Shown here one piece after another: positions 7,217 to 15,909 of a stretch of DNA of 48,803 nt. The stretch comes from Sphingobium scionense. Lineage in GTDB: Bacteria > Pseudomonadota > Alphaproteobacteria > Sphingomonadales > Sphingomonadaceae. Position numbers and translations under genes: made by a program. The notes under the pieces are model-generated. The model worked only from the letters and a program-made list of their open reading frames with translations, was not told where the DNA came from and ran no database searches. The first letter of the stretch is position 1. Each line of letters starts with the position of its first letter. The DNA lies in assembly GCF_014197035.1 (NCBI RefSeq), contig NZ_JACIEU010000032.1, forward strand, positions 1-48,803. Direction: 5' to 3'.

Positions 7217-7573
7217 ATGCGCGCGGCCAATCCGTCCAGCAATCAGGAGAAGCTGCGAGAGGAAATCCTATTCCTCGCCGTCACGCGACCGACGATGTGG
7301 TTGGGCGTGCCGATCGAGGCATCGCTACCCATCGCGCTCGCCGCCTGTGTGACGCTCATCGTCACGGGCAATCCGCTCTATGCGCTTGCGTTCGGTGGTG
7401 CGGCCTTTGCGGTCGCGCGGCTCGTCGTGCGTCACGATGCCAATGCCTTCCGGCTGCTCATGCTGTGGACCCGCACCAAGGCACGTTGCCGCAATCGGGT
7501 ATGGTGGGGCGGAAGCTCCTATTCGCCGCTGCCCGTCGCGGGCCTCAAGCGCCGGGGATTTCATCATGGCTAG
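7217..7573 (+). CDS. virB3: VirB3 inner-membrane protein
   Basis: A 118-residue protein of the VirB3/TrbD family. It carries the family pattern FLAVTRPTMWLGVPIEA near the N-terminus, then one or two membrane segments at about residues 35-75. VirB3 works with VirB4 at the channel base in the inner membrane. Its stop lies 8 bases inside virB4, whose reading frame starts before it ends. Confidence 0.88.
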   Translation: MRAANPSSNQEKLREEILFLAVTRPTMWLGVPIEASLPIALAACVTLIVTGNPLYALAFGGAAFAVARLVVRHDANAFRLLMLWTRTKARCRNRVWWGGSSYSPLPVAGLKRRGFHHG

Positions 7574-9968
7574 GGGAGCGGCAGCGGAACGGACGCCGTG
7601 GCGCGTTCTGCGAAACGAAACGGAGCCGGGCCGCTATCTGCCCTATGTCCGGCATGTCGATCCATATGTCGTCGCACTCGAAAATCGCGACCTGATGACC
7701 ATGTTCCGGCTCGACGGCCTGTCGTTCGAGACGGCTGATCCCGCCGATCTCAATGACTGGCATGAAAAGCTGAACGGCGTGCTGCGCAACATCGCCGATG
7801 ATCGTCTTGCGCTCTGGACGCATATCGTTCGCCATGATGTCGCCGATTATCCTGAAGGTCGCTTCCGGTCTGCCTTCGCCGCGGCGCTCGATGCCCGCTA
7901 TCGCGAGCGGGTTACGGCGCGGCGGATGTTCGTCAATGAAATCTATCTGACCCTTGTGATGCGCCCTGCCGCTGGATCGGCGGATCGAACGGCCGTGCTG
8001 CTTAAGCGCATATCGCAAGCCCGGCGCGAAGATGAGGAAATCGACGCGGACGAACTGCTCCGCTTCGAAGAGAAAGCCCGCGATACGGTAAAGCTGCTGG
8101 GGCGCTGTGCCCCTCGTCGCCTCGGGACCTATGAATATGGCGGCATCATGTTTTCAGAGCCGATGGAAGTTCTGGAAATGGTGATGATGGGGGTGCACCG
8201 GCGAGTCCCTCTGGTGCGCGGTCATCTAGGCGGCGCGCTCTATGGCGAACGGCTGATCTTCGGTCGCGAGACAATCGAGGTCCGCGCCCATGATCGCAGC
8301 CGCTACATCGGCATGTTCGGCATTCGGGAATATCCGGCGGCAACCCGTCCGGGCCAGTTGAACGCGCTACTAAGTGCGGACTTCCCGCTCGTCGTGTCTC
8401 AATCCTTCGCGTTCATGGGTAAGGCACGAGCTGCTGAGCGGTTGCGGCGCCGGCAGAACCAGATGGCATCGACCGAAGATGCCGCGTCCAGCCAGGCCGA
8501 AGATCTGATCGCGGCCGCCGATGATCTGCAAAGCAATCGCTTCGTGCTGGGCGAGCATCATTTTTCGCTGGCAGTGTTCGGCGACAGCATCCGACGGTTG
8601 AACGATAATCTTTCCGGCGCGCGCGCAGCGCTGGCCGATGCGGGCCTCGTCGCAGCCCGCGAGGGACCGGCGCTGGAAGCGGCCTTCTGGTCGCAGCTTC
8701 CCGGCAACTTCCCATGGCGCTCGCGGCCTGCTGCGATCACGTCGCGCAATTTCGCGGCACTTTCCCCGTTCCACACCTATCCGAGCGGCAAGGCCAGCGG
8801 CAACCATTGGGGGCAGGCGGTGGCACTGCTCAAGACGGCAGCTCAATCGCCCTATTATTTCAACTTCCACCACGCCGATATCGGCCACACGCTGATTATC
8901 GGTCCGACTGGCACCGGCAAGACCGTGGTGCAGAATTTCCTTATGGCGCAGCTCGAAAAGACAGGCGCACAGCAGATATTCATCGACAAGGATCGCGGCG
9001 CGGAAATCTATGTCCGCGCCAGCGGCGGCACCTATCTGACCCTGCGCAACGGTGAACCAACCGGCTTCGCGCCGCTCAAGGGCCTCGACAATAGCCCGCG
9101 CAATCTCGCGTTTCTGGAAAAGCTGATCCGCCAGCTCGTCACGCCGCGCAACGGCACGCTCAACGTGACCGAGGAACGCCAGATCAGCGATGGCCTGGTG
9201 TCGCTCTCCCGCCTGCCTGCCGATCAGCGCTCGTTCGGTGCGCTGCGCCAGCTTCTCGGACAGCGCGACGCCGAAGGCATCGGCGCGCGCCTTGAAAAGT
9301 GGTGCCGGGGCGGCGCGCTGGGCTGGGTGTTCGACAATGAAAAGGACGCGCTCAGTCTCGATGCTCGCTTCATCGGCTTTGATATGACGGATTTCCTCGA
9401 AAATCCAGAAATCCGTTCGCCGGTGATGCTCTACCTGTTCCACCGGATCGATGCGTTGCTGACTGGTCAGCCGCTCGTGCTTGACATTGATGAGGTGTGG
9501 CGACCGCTGGAGGATGTGGGCTTTCAGGAGTTCGCGCAGGATGGCCTGAAAACCTACCGCAAGCTCAACGCCTTCTTCGTGTTCGGCACCCAGAGTCCGG
9601 CCGACACGCTCAAATCGCCGATCGCCCACAGCATCATCGAACAGATGGCGACGAAGATCATCCTGCCCAACCCGAACGGCAATCCCGACGACTATATCAA
9701 GGGCCTCGGCCTGACGGGGAAGGAATTCGACCTGATCCGCCACGAGCTGATCCCGGAACAACGGCGGTTCCTCGTCAAGCAGGGGCACGATTCCATCGTT
9801 GTCGAACTCGACCTTGGCGGGCTCGACAACGAACTGACCGTGCTCTCAGGCAGGGCAGATACGGTCGCGCTTCTCGATACCATCCGTGCCGAAGTCGGCG
9901 ACGATCCAGCGATCTGGCTTCCGGTTTTCCACCAGCGGCGGCGCTCGCCCCAAGTCTCGAAAGGATGA
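7566..9968 (+). CDS. virB4: VirB4 ATPase
   Basis: An 800-residue ATPase that powers pilus assembly and substrate transfer. The CagE/TrbE N-terminal domain covers roughly residues 1-400 (ENRDLMTMFRLDG near the start). The Walker A GPTGTGKT is near residue 445 and the Walker B LVLDIDEVW near 640. A late HxxQ-type segment (FFVFGTQSPADT) follows. The frame is open further upstream, but ATG 7566 gives the usual N-terminus and sits just inside the end of virB3. The stop overlaps the next gene. Confidence 0.94.
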   Translation: MARGAAAERTPWRVLRNETEPGRYLPYVRHVDPYVVALENRDLMTMFRLDGLSFETADPADLNDWHEKLNGVLRNIADDRLALWTHIVRHDVADYPEGRFRSAFAAALDARYRERVTARRMFVNEIYLTLVMRPAAGSADRTAVLLKRISQARREDEEIDADELLRFEEKARDTVKLLGRCAPRRLGTYEYGGIMFSEPMEVLEMVMMGVHRRVPLVRGHLGGALYGERLIFGRETIEVRAHDRSRYIGMFGIREYPAATRPGQLNALLSADFPLVVSQSFAFMGKARAAERLRRRQNQMASTEDAASSQAEDLIAAADDLQSNRFVLGEHHFSLAVFGDSIRRLNDNLSGARAALADAGLVAAREGPALEAAFWSQLPGNFPWRSRPAAITSRNFAALSPFHTYPSGKASGNHWGQAVALLKTAAQSPYYFNFHHADIGHTLIIGPTGTGKTVVQNFLMAQLEKTGAQQIFIDKDRGAEIYVRASGGTYLTLRNGEPTGFAPLKGLDNSPRNLAFLEKLIRQLVTPRNGTLNVTEERQISDGLVSLSRLPADQRSFGALRQLLGQRDAEGIGARLEKWCRGGALGWVFDNEKDALSLDARFIGFDMTDFLENPEIRSPVMLYLFHRIDALLTGQPLVLDIDEVWRPLEDVGFQEFAQDGLKTYRKLNAFFVFGTQSPADTLKSPIAHSIIEQMATKIILPNPNGNPDDYIKGLGLTGKEFDLIRHELIPEQRRFLVKQGHDSIVVELDLGGLDNELTVLSGRADTVALLDTIRAEVGDDPAIWLPVFHQRRRSPQVSKG

Positions 9969-9973
9969 CGATC

Positions 9974-10687
9974 ATGCGCAAACCATTGATGGCGACCGCC
10001 GTGCTGGCGACCATGGCGGCGACCCCCGCCGCCGCGCAGGGCATTCCAGTCTATGACCAAAGCGGCTTTGCTCAGGCGCTTGCCACCGTGAAGAACACGC
10101 TCTCAATGATCGAACAGGGCAAGCAGCAAATCAGCGAGGCGCAGGCGCTGTTCGGAAGCCTCAACAAACTGACCGATGTGAACGGCATCGCGACATCGCT
10201 GAGCCAGGACGCCGTGCGCCGGTGGCTTCCTCCCGAAGCACGGGACATCGCCGTGCTGATGAACGAGGGGCCGGAGGGGTTGGGCGCCATCGGTAATCGA
10301 GCGACGACGATCCGCGATGTCGGACGCGTAAACCTGCCGACGCTCGCCGTTGGCGCACCGCAAGCATCCTTCGATGCGCGCGGTCGCCTCGATACCATGG
10401 GCAACGAGGCGGCAAGGGACGCCGCGCTCGCCGAAACAGCCTATGACGTGACACAAAAGCGCACGGATGGACTGGAGGAATTGCGGGGTGCGCTCGACGG
10501 CGCAACCGATGCCAAGGACGTGCTCGATATCCAGGCCCGGATCGGTGTGGAAACCGCGCATATCCAGAATGACGCTATGCAATTGCAGGCGGTGGCGATG
10601 CGCCAGGCGGCCGGCGAACGGCTTCGCGCTCAGCAGGAATCGGAACGCATTCTGTCGCAAGCCTATGAAAGCCTCGGCAAGCCGTGA
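9974..10687 (+). CDS. virB5: VirB5 minor pilin
   Basis: A 237-residue pilus-tip protein with a signal peptide (TAVLATMAATPAAAQG). The mature part is helical, beginning IPVYDQSGFAQALATVKNT and LSMIEQGKQQISEAQ, which is the typical VirB5/TrbJ start. The C-terminal half is rich in alanine, glutamate and glutamine. ATG 9974 has AAAGG nine bases upstream; ATG 9965, overlapping the virB4 stop, would add three residues. Confidence 0.9.
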   Translation: MRKPLMATAVLATMAATPAAAQGIPVYDQSGFAQALATVKNTLSMIEQGKQQISEAQALFGSLNKLTDVNGIATSLSQDAVRRWLPPEARDIAVLMNEGPEGLGAIGNRATTIRDVGRVNLPTLAVGAPQASFDARGRLDTMGNEAARDAALAETAYDVTQKRTDGLEELRGALDGATDAKDVLDIQARIGVETAHIQNDAMQLQAVAMRQAAGERLRAQQESERILSQAYESLGKP

Positions 10688-10905
10688 TGCGTGCCTGCTT
10701 GCCCCTCACCGCTGTCGCGCTCGCTCTGGCCACGGGCGCCTGCACGTCAGAGCCGCGCGGCAAGGATCATTTCGAGCGGCATCCGGACGAATTGGCGGCA
10801 GTGCTGAAGGCTTGCGCCGACGGCACTCATAACGTGCCCCAGGAGTGCGCGAATGCGGCCGATGTCGACATCTTGCGCAAGGCGCGTGGCTCACTGGGAC
10901 AATAG
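10687..10905 (+). CDS. EexN-like entry-exclusion lipoprotein
   Basis: A 72-residue lipoprotein with a signal peptide and lipobox ATGAC (lipidated cysteine near residue 19). The mature segment HFERHPDELAAVLKACADG then NVPQECANA resembles EexN proteins, which block uptake of the same plasmid by cells that already carry it. EexN genes sit between virB5 and virB6 in many T4SS clusters, as here. The start ATG abuts the virB5 stop; the overlapping GTG at 10684 is an alternative. Confidence 0.78.
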   Translation: MRACLPLTAVALALATGACTSEPRGKDHFERHPDELAAVLKACADGTHNVPQECANAADVDILRKARGSLGQ

Positions 10906-10916
10906 AGGGCGCTGGG

Positions 10917-11870
10917 ATGGCGAGCCATCTGTTTGAAAGCATCTACGATAATATCGACGGGAAGCTCGACCTGTTCCTCAACGAACGGCTGACCAATATG
11001 GTCGACGTCATCCGTGGGCCGTTGGCGGTCGGCCTGACCATCTACATCGTTCTTTATGGTTATGCCGTGATGCGCGGCGTCATTTCGGAGCCGTGGAGCG
11101 AATTGTTCTATCGGATGGTGAAGCTCTGTATTCTCTATCTGGCCGCAACGACCGTGGCCTATTCCGAATGGATTACCCAACCCCTTTTCCATTCGATGCC
11201 CGACGCCATCGCCCAAGCGCTCGCGGGCAAGACGATCGACAGCGTGGGCGGCGCATTCGATAACTATTACGCGCAGGCCGACGCGCTGATCCTACGGATC
11301 AGGGAGGAAGCGGCGACCTATTATGACGTCAACCCTTGGAAGCTCGTCCTCTATCTGGTCGCGCTGGCCCTGAACGTGCTCGCGGGTCTGTCCGCTGCGA
11401 TCGGCTTCGCCGTCACCGTCTTTGCCAAGGTGGCGCTGGCGATCATCATCGCTTTGGGACCGCTGTTCATCGCGCTCGCGTTGTTCGAGGCCACTCGCCG
11501 GATGTTCTATGGCTGGCTCAGCCAGGCGTTCAACTATCTGGTCCTGATGGGCGTCATCATCGCGATCACTTCGCTCATCACGGATCTCGGCGAAACCGCG
11601 CTCTCGCAGTCGCAGGGGATCGTCGATGTGACGGTCGGGGCGGCCCTGTTCGCGGCCTATCTCATTCTCGGAACCGTCTTCTTCCTGCTGGCGCCCACGA
11701 TCGCGTCGGGGATCGCCATGGGGGCCGCGCTCGGTGTCGGGGACTTCGCGGGCAATACGGCCGCAGGAATCGGGCAGGCCGCGCGCGCGGGCCGCGCCGT
11801 GGGCGGCGGCGCAAGTCGCATGTTGGGCCGGGGCAGAACTGCAAGCGGCGGATCACTGCGCGCCAGATGA
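10917..11870 (+). CDS. virB6: VirB6 polytopic membrane protein
   Basis: A 317-residue inner-membrane channel component of the TrbL/VirB6 family. Five to six hydrophobic helices are visible, for example LAVGLTIYIVLYGYAVM, LVLYLVALALNVLAGLSAA, VALAIIIALGPLFIALALF and LILGTVFFLLAPTIASGI. The family-typical ATRRMFYGWLSQAFNY follows the fourth. The tail is basic and glycine-rich. The frame extends 24 codons upstream, but ATG 10917 is preceded by a weak GAGG and starts a normal VirB6 N-terminus. Confidence 0.9.
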   Translation: MASHLFESIYDNIDGKLDLFLNERLTNMVDVIRGPLAVGLTIYIVLYGYAVMRGVISEPWSELFYRMVKLCILYLAATTVAYSEWITQPLFHSMPDAIAQALAGKTIDSVGGAFDNYYAQADALILRIREEAATYYDVNPWKLVLYLVALALNVLAGLSAAIGFAVTVFAKVALAIIIALGPLFIALALFEATRRMFYGWLSQAFNYLVLMGVIIAITSLITDLGETALSQSQGIVDVTVGAALFAAYLILGTVFFLLAPTIASGIAMGAALGVGDFAGNTAAGIGQAARAGRAVGGGASRMLGRGRTASGGSLRAR

Positions 11871-11884
11871 AGGGAGAGAGCGGG

Positions 11885-12166
11885 ATGGATCGGTTCGGGA
11901 GAGGAGCGTTGGGCGTCGTGCCCGCGATCGCGCTGCTGGGGGCAGCCGGATGCGCATCGACCAACCCGCCGAAGCTCGCAACCTGCGATGGGAAGCACCT
12001 GCGGGACGTCAACATATATGGGACCGTGCTTCCGGGCGGAGAGCAGCCAGGCTCGCCCGCCGCCGCCGATGAAGCACCGCCCCCGCCGCCCGCAACCGGC
12101 GCGTGGCGTGATACCGAAGAAAAGGCGCGTCTCGCCTCGCTGCGCCCCTGCGGAGGACAGGGATAA
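11885..12166 (+). CDS. VirB7-like lipoprotein
   Basis: A 93-residue lipoprotein. The signal peptide ends in a lipobox LGAAGC (cysteine near residue 21). Then comes CASTNPPKLATCDGKHLRD and a proline-rich spacer (EAPPPPPATG). Size, lipidation and position between virB6 and virB8 fit the VirB7 role, in which it stabilises VirB9 at the outer membrane. Sequence similarity to classical VirB7 is not evident, so the call rests on context. AGGGAGAG precedes the ATG; an ATG at 11867 overlaps the virB6 stop. Confidence 0.72.
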   Translation: MDRFGRGALGVVPAIALLGAAGCASTNPPKLATCDGKHLRDVNIYGTVLPGGEQPGSPAAADEAPPPPPATGAWRDTEEKARLASLRPCGGQG

Positions 12167-12849
12167 TGGCCGAAGGCGTCGAGGCTGAAGGGCTGCGGGC
12201 CTATTTTCAGGAAGCCCGGAGCTGGGACCAGGATCGCGTGCGCGACGCCATTCGATCGCGACGTCTCGCATGGATTATCGCCGGAATCGCGGGCATCGTC
12301 GCCTGTGCGGCTGTGCTTGCGGTCGCAGCGCTCTCCCCGCTTAAGACGGTGGAGCCGTTCGTCATCCGCGTTAATCAGACCACCGGCGCGGTGGATGTCC
12401 AGACCGCCATCACCGGCGCAAAGCCGATCGGCTATGATGAAGCCGTCACGAAATATTTCCTCGCGTTGTATGTTCGGACGCGCGAAAGCTGGCTTGCCTC
12501 GGCGGCAGAAGAGAATTTTCGACAGGTCGCCATTTTGTCGACTCCTTCGGAACAGAAGCGTTGGCAGGCCGCCGCCAGCCCTTCCAATCCGCAAAGTCCG
12601 CGCAATCAGTGGGGCACGAACACGGTGGTGGACGCGCGCGTGCGCAACATCGCCTTCATCAACTCCAAAGTCGCCAATGTTCGTTTCACGCGCATTGTTC
12701 GGGTCGATGCCGAAGAGACGTCGAGCGACTGGATCGCGACAGTCAGCTTTGCCTATACCAACGCCCCGATGGAAGAGGGAGACCGCTATCGCAATCCCCT
12801 CGGCTTCCAGGTGCTCACCTACAGAGCTGATCCGGAGGTGGCACAATGA
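12166..12849 (+). CDS. virB8: VirB8 assembly factor
   Basis: A 227-residue bitopic inner-membrane protein. It has a cytoplasmic N-terminus, one membrane helix at about residues 34-58 (AWIIAGIAGIVACAAVLAVA), and a periplasmic NTF2-like domain. Family motifs include LSPLKTVEPFVIRVNQTTG near the start of the domain and YRNPLGFQV near the end. VirB8 nucleates channel assembly with VirB9 and VirB10. It overlaps virB9 at ATGA. Confidence 0.92.
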   Translation: MAEGVEAEGLRAYFQEARSWDQDRVRDAIRSRRLAWIIAGIAGIVACAAVLAVAALSPLKTVEPFVIRVNQTTGAVDVQTAITGAKPIGYDEAVTKYFLALYVRTRESWLASAAEENFRQVAILSTPSEQKRWQAAASPSNPQSPRNQWGTNTVVDARVRNIAFINSKVANVRFTRIVRVDAEETSSDWIATVSFAYTNAPMEEGDRYRNPLGFQVLTYRADPEVAQ

Positions 12850-13703
12850 TCGGCCGGACGACAGTCTTCATTCTGGCACTTTTGGCGAGCGGGACGGCGA
12901 TGGCCGCCGAAACGCCCCGTCCTGATCCGGCTGATCCGCGCATGCGCTGGGTCGATTACAATGAGCGGGAAGTCTATAGGATTGTCGGCACGTTCCGGAC
13001 GGCCACGCAAATCCTGCTGGGGTCGGATGAGACGATCGAGCATGTGGCGCTCGGCGACACCGTATCTTGGGAAGTCGCCGTGGCGGGGCACATATTATTT
13101 CTCAAGCCCCGCGAACGTGCCGGCGCCACCAATCTGATCGTCACCACGTCGCGCGGGGGAACGCTGCGCAACTATACATTCGAGCTGAGCGCGAGAAGCG
13201 GCCCGATCACGGCCGGATCGCCGAACACCTTCTTTCAGGTCCGGTTCCGCTATCCTGAAGATGAGCGGGAGCGCGCCGCCCGCCTCGCGGCGACACAGGA
13301 TGCCGTGCGTCTCGCGGCCGTCGAAGCCGCTGCGATCAAAGGCGCGCTCGATCGCGGTGTGATCGAGGGGCCGCGCAATCTGGCCTACAAGGTCCAGGGA
13401 TCGGCCGCGCTCCAACCTTCCGAAGTATCGGACAATGGGCAGTTCACAGTGCTTCGCTTCCCGGCGACCCGGGAGATTCCCGCGATCTACCTCGTCAGGC
13501 CGGACGGCAGCGAAACGCTCGTCCCGTTCGATGTGCGCGATGAGTTCGTGGTGGTCCACGCCGTCGCCGAACAGTTCCGGTTACGCCGCGGCCGCGAGGT
13601 GCTGTGCATCTACAATCAATCGCCGCCGCAATGGGGCGTCGATTACGGGACCAATACCGGCTCGCCGCATGTCGACCGGACCATGCAGCGGAGGAACGAC
13701 TGA
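12846..13703 (+). CDS. virB9: VirB9 outer-membrane core protein
   Basis: A 285-residue CagX-family protein with a signal peptide (VFILALLASGTAMA). The N-terminal domain has DPRMRWVDYNEREVYRIVGT. The C-terminal domain begins YKVQGSAALQPSEVSDNGQ and ends with the conserved IYNQSPPQWGVDYGTNTGSP-type segment. With VirB7 and VirB10 it forms the outer-membrane core. It overlaps virB10 by a single ATG/TGA base pattern. Confidence 0.93.
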   Translation: MIGRTTVFILALLASGTAMAAETPRPDPADPRMRWVDYNEREVYRIVGTFRTATQILLGSDETIEHVALGDTVSWEVAVAGHILFLKPRERAGATNLIVTTSRGGTLRNYTFELSARSGPITAGSPNTFFQVRFRYPEDERERAARLAATQDAVRLAAVEAAAIKGALDRGVIEGPRNLAYKVQGSAALQPSEVSDNGQFTVLRFPATREIPAIYLVRPDGSETLVPFDVRDEFVVVHAVAEQFRLRRGREVLCIYNQSPPQWGVDYGTNTGSPHVDRTMQRRND

Positions 13704-14902
13704 TGGCCTCGCAGTCCCCGGGAACACCCCCAAGCGGCCGCATTCTCGATCCCACGCCCGAAGCGGCCGATATCGATCGTGGCATTACGCCCGTAACCGC
13801 CATATCGCCGGCGAAGCGCACCGGCGCCCTTGTGCTCGCGGGTGTGGCGATGGTCATCGGCATCATCTGGGTCAATTCAGGCACAAGCAGGAACAATGGC
13901 GAAAGCGCGCTGATGACGCGCAATGCCAATGCCGATCGACCCGATAGTAAGGCCCGGCAGGTCGTGGCCTACGAGCCGCCGCGAGTAACGGGAACCGGCA
14001 TACAGCCGCCCCCGCAACTGGTGCCACCCCCAGAAGGCCAGGCCGTTCCGGCGATTGACCCCTCGGCGCCACCGCAGGGCGCGGCCGGGGAAGGGCGGCG
14101 CGATCCTGCCGCGACCCTTGCCGACAATGCCCGACGCTCGACGCTGGTGGCCTATGGCGGCAGGCAATGGGCGACGCCCGCGGCCGGAGAGACAGCGGGT
14201 GCCCCGACTGCGATGCCAGCGAGCATAGGCGGGAGCAACAGCACTGACGGGGAGGGGCAGGCGCCCAATGCCCTCGATCTCCTCCGCCAGTCGTCGGCAA
14301 TCGGAGAAGCGCGCGCTTCGATGCTTCCGAACCGAAATTTTCTTATCACCGCCGGGACGCTTATCCCCTGCATTCTCGAAACCGCGATGAACTCGGCCCA
14401 GCCGGGCTATGTCTCGTGCATCATTCCGCGCGATGTGTTCTCGGAAAATGGTCGCGTCGTCCTTATGGAAAAGGGCACCAAGATCCTCGGCGAATATCGC
14501 GGCGGGCTTCAACAGGGCCAGAACAGGCTTTTCGTGCTGTGGACCCGCGCCGTCACGCCGCAAGGTGTTCGCATCGATCTGGCCTCGCCCGGAGCGGACG
14601 CGCTTGGCCGCGCCGGATTGGCCGGGGCGGTCGATACCTTCTTCTGGGCGCGCTTCGGCGGCGCATTGCTCATGTCGCTGGTCGATGATGCCGCCTATAT
14701 TGCCGGGCAGAGAATCGCCGGTGCCGATCAAGCCGATAATACCGTGCGCGTCCCTTCGGATGCCGCTGGCATCGCGCTTCAGCACAATATGCAGATCAGG
14801 CCCGTCTTGAAAAAGAACCAGGGCGAGGAAGTGGCGATCTTCGTCGCGAAGGATTTCAACTTCGCTGATGTCTATGGCCTTCAGCTTCGGCGGTCCCCAT
14901 GA
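13703..14902 (+). CDS. virB10: VirB10 scaffold protein
   Basis: A 399-residue TrbI-family protein spanning both membranes. A single membrane helix lies at about residues 35-55 (TGALVLAGVAMVIGIIWV), then a proline-rich periplasmic linker (PPPQLVPPPEGQ). The beta-barrel domain starts at RNFLITAGTLIPCILETAM and continues through VSCIIPRDVFSENGRVVLM to DTFFWARFGGALLMS, the antenna region that forms the outer-membrane pore. It overlaps virB11 at ATGA. Confidence 0.94.
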   Translation: MASQSPGTPPSGRILDPTPEAADIDRGITPVTAISPAKRTGALVLAGVAMVIGIIWVNSGTSRNNGESALMTRNANADRPDSKARQVVAYEPPRVTGTGIQPPPQLVPPPEGQAVPAIDPSAPPQGAAGEGRRDPAATLADNARRSTLVAYGGRQWATPAAGETAGAPTAMPASIGGSNSTDGEGQAPNALDLLRQSSAIGEARASMLPNRNFLITAGTLIPCILETAMNSAQPGYVSCIIPRDVFSENGRVVLMEKGTKILGEYRGGLQQGQNRLFVLWTRAVTPQGVRIDLASPGADALGRAGLAGAVDTFFWARFGGALLMSLVDDAAYIAGQRIAGADQADNTVRVPSDAAGIALQHNMQIRPVLKKNQGEEVAIFVAKDFNFADVYGLQLRRSP

Positions 14903-15909
14903 CAGCCGATATTTCGGTCTTGCGGCACTATCTGGAGCCGATCGCGCCACTGCTCGCGCCGGCCGATGTGACGGAGCTGGTCATCAACCGTCCCGGCGAG
15001 GTCGGTATCGAGGACCGGCAGGGCTGGCGCTGGCTTGATGTCCCTGCGCTGACGCCGGCGTGGCTCACGACCCTTGCGACCGCCGCCGCCGCCCATACAC
15101 GTCAGGACATCTTGCCGGCCTCGCCGATCTGCTCGACCGTCCTGCCAGGTGGCGAGCGCTGCCAGATTGTCATTCCACCCGTAGCGCCAGCCGATACGCC
15201 TTCCTTCACGATCCGCAAGCCATCGCAGGTCACGCTTGGCATTGACGATCTGGCCGATGGCGGGTTGTTTTCCCTGACCCGCGTTGGCGGCAAGGGCATA
15301 TCGGAGGCGGACCATCGGTTGCTGGCGCTGCGCGATGCCGGTGATTGGCCAGCCTTTTTCCGCCTCGCGGTCCAGTCGCGCAAGAATATCCTCGTGAGCG
15401 GGGCGACCGGCTCCGGCAAGACGACCTTTGCCAAGGCGCTGGTCCAACTCATTCCCGATGGCGAGCGCTTGGTTACGATCGAGGACGCGCGCGAGCTGGT
15501 CGTTCCGCATCGCAATACTGTCCACCTCGTCTATGCCAACGACGGGCAAGGTCTCGCCAAGGTCGGCCCGAAGCAGCTTTTGGAAAGCGCCCTGCGGATG
15601 CGGCCCGATCGCGTGCTCCTTCAGGAGCTGCGCGACGGCACCGCGTTCTTCTATTTGCGGAACGTCAATTCCGGGCATCCCGGCTCGATCACGACCGTCC
15701 ATGCCGGGTCGGCCGCCGGCGCGATTGAACAGCTCACCTTGCTCGTCAAGGAATCGGAAGGCGGCCGCGATCTTGCGCGCGATGATATTCGCGGGCTGCT
15801 CCGAATGCTGGTCGACGTCATTGTCCAAACCCGGAAGGATGCGGGTCGGTTTGGCGTCGAGGAAGTTCACTTCGCGCCGCAGGGAGACGGGATAGATGCC
15901 CACGCGTAG
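14899..15909 (+). CDS. virB11: VirB11 traffic ATPase
   Basis: A 336-residue hexameric ATPase of the VirB11/PilT family at the channel base. Walker A is SGATGSGKTTF (about residues 165-175), followed by the Asp box TIEDARELVV, Walker B RPDRVLLQELRDG and the His box GHPGSITTVHAG. All catalytic motifs are intact. It overlaps the start of virD4 by 14 bases. Confidence 0.95.
   Translation: MTADISVLRHYLEPIAPLLAPADVTELVINRPGEVGIEDRQGWRWLDVPALTPAWLTTLATAAAAHTRQDILPASPICSTVLPGGERCQIVIPPVAPADTPSFTIRKPSQVTLGIDDLADGGLFSLTRVGGKGISEADHRLLALRDAGDWPAFFRLAVQSRKNILVSGATGSGKTTFAKALVQLIPDGERLVTIEDARELVVPHRNTVHLVYANDGQGLAKVGPKQLLESALRMRPDRVLLQELRDGTAFFYLRNVNSGHPGSITTVHAGSAAGAIEQLTLLVKESEGGRDLARDDIRGLLRMLVDVIVQTRKDAGRFGVEEVHFAPQGDGIDAHA

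Noticed and set aside
8370..9788. A 472-codon open frame on the minus strand
   Set aside because: It lies opposite virB4, including its ATP-binding motifs, and has no recognisable domains.
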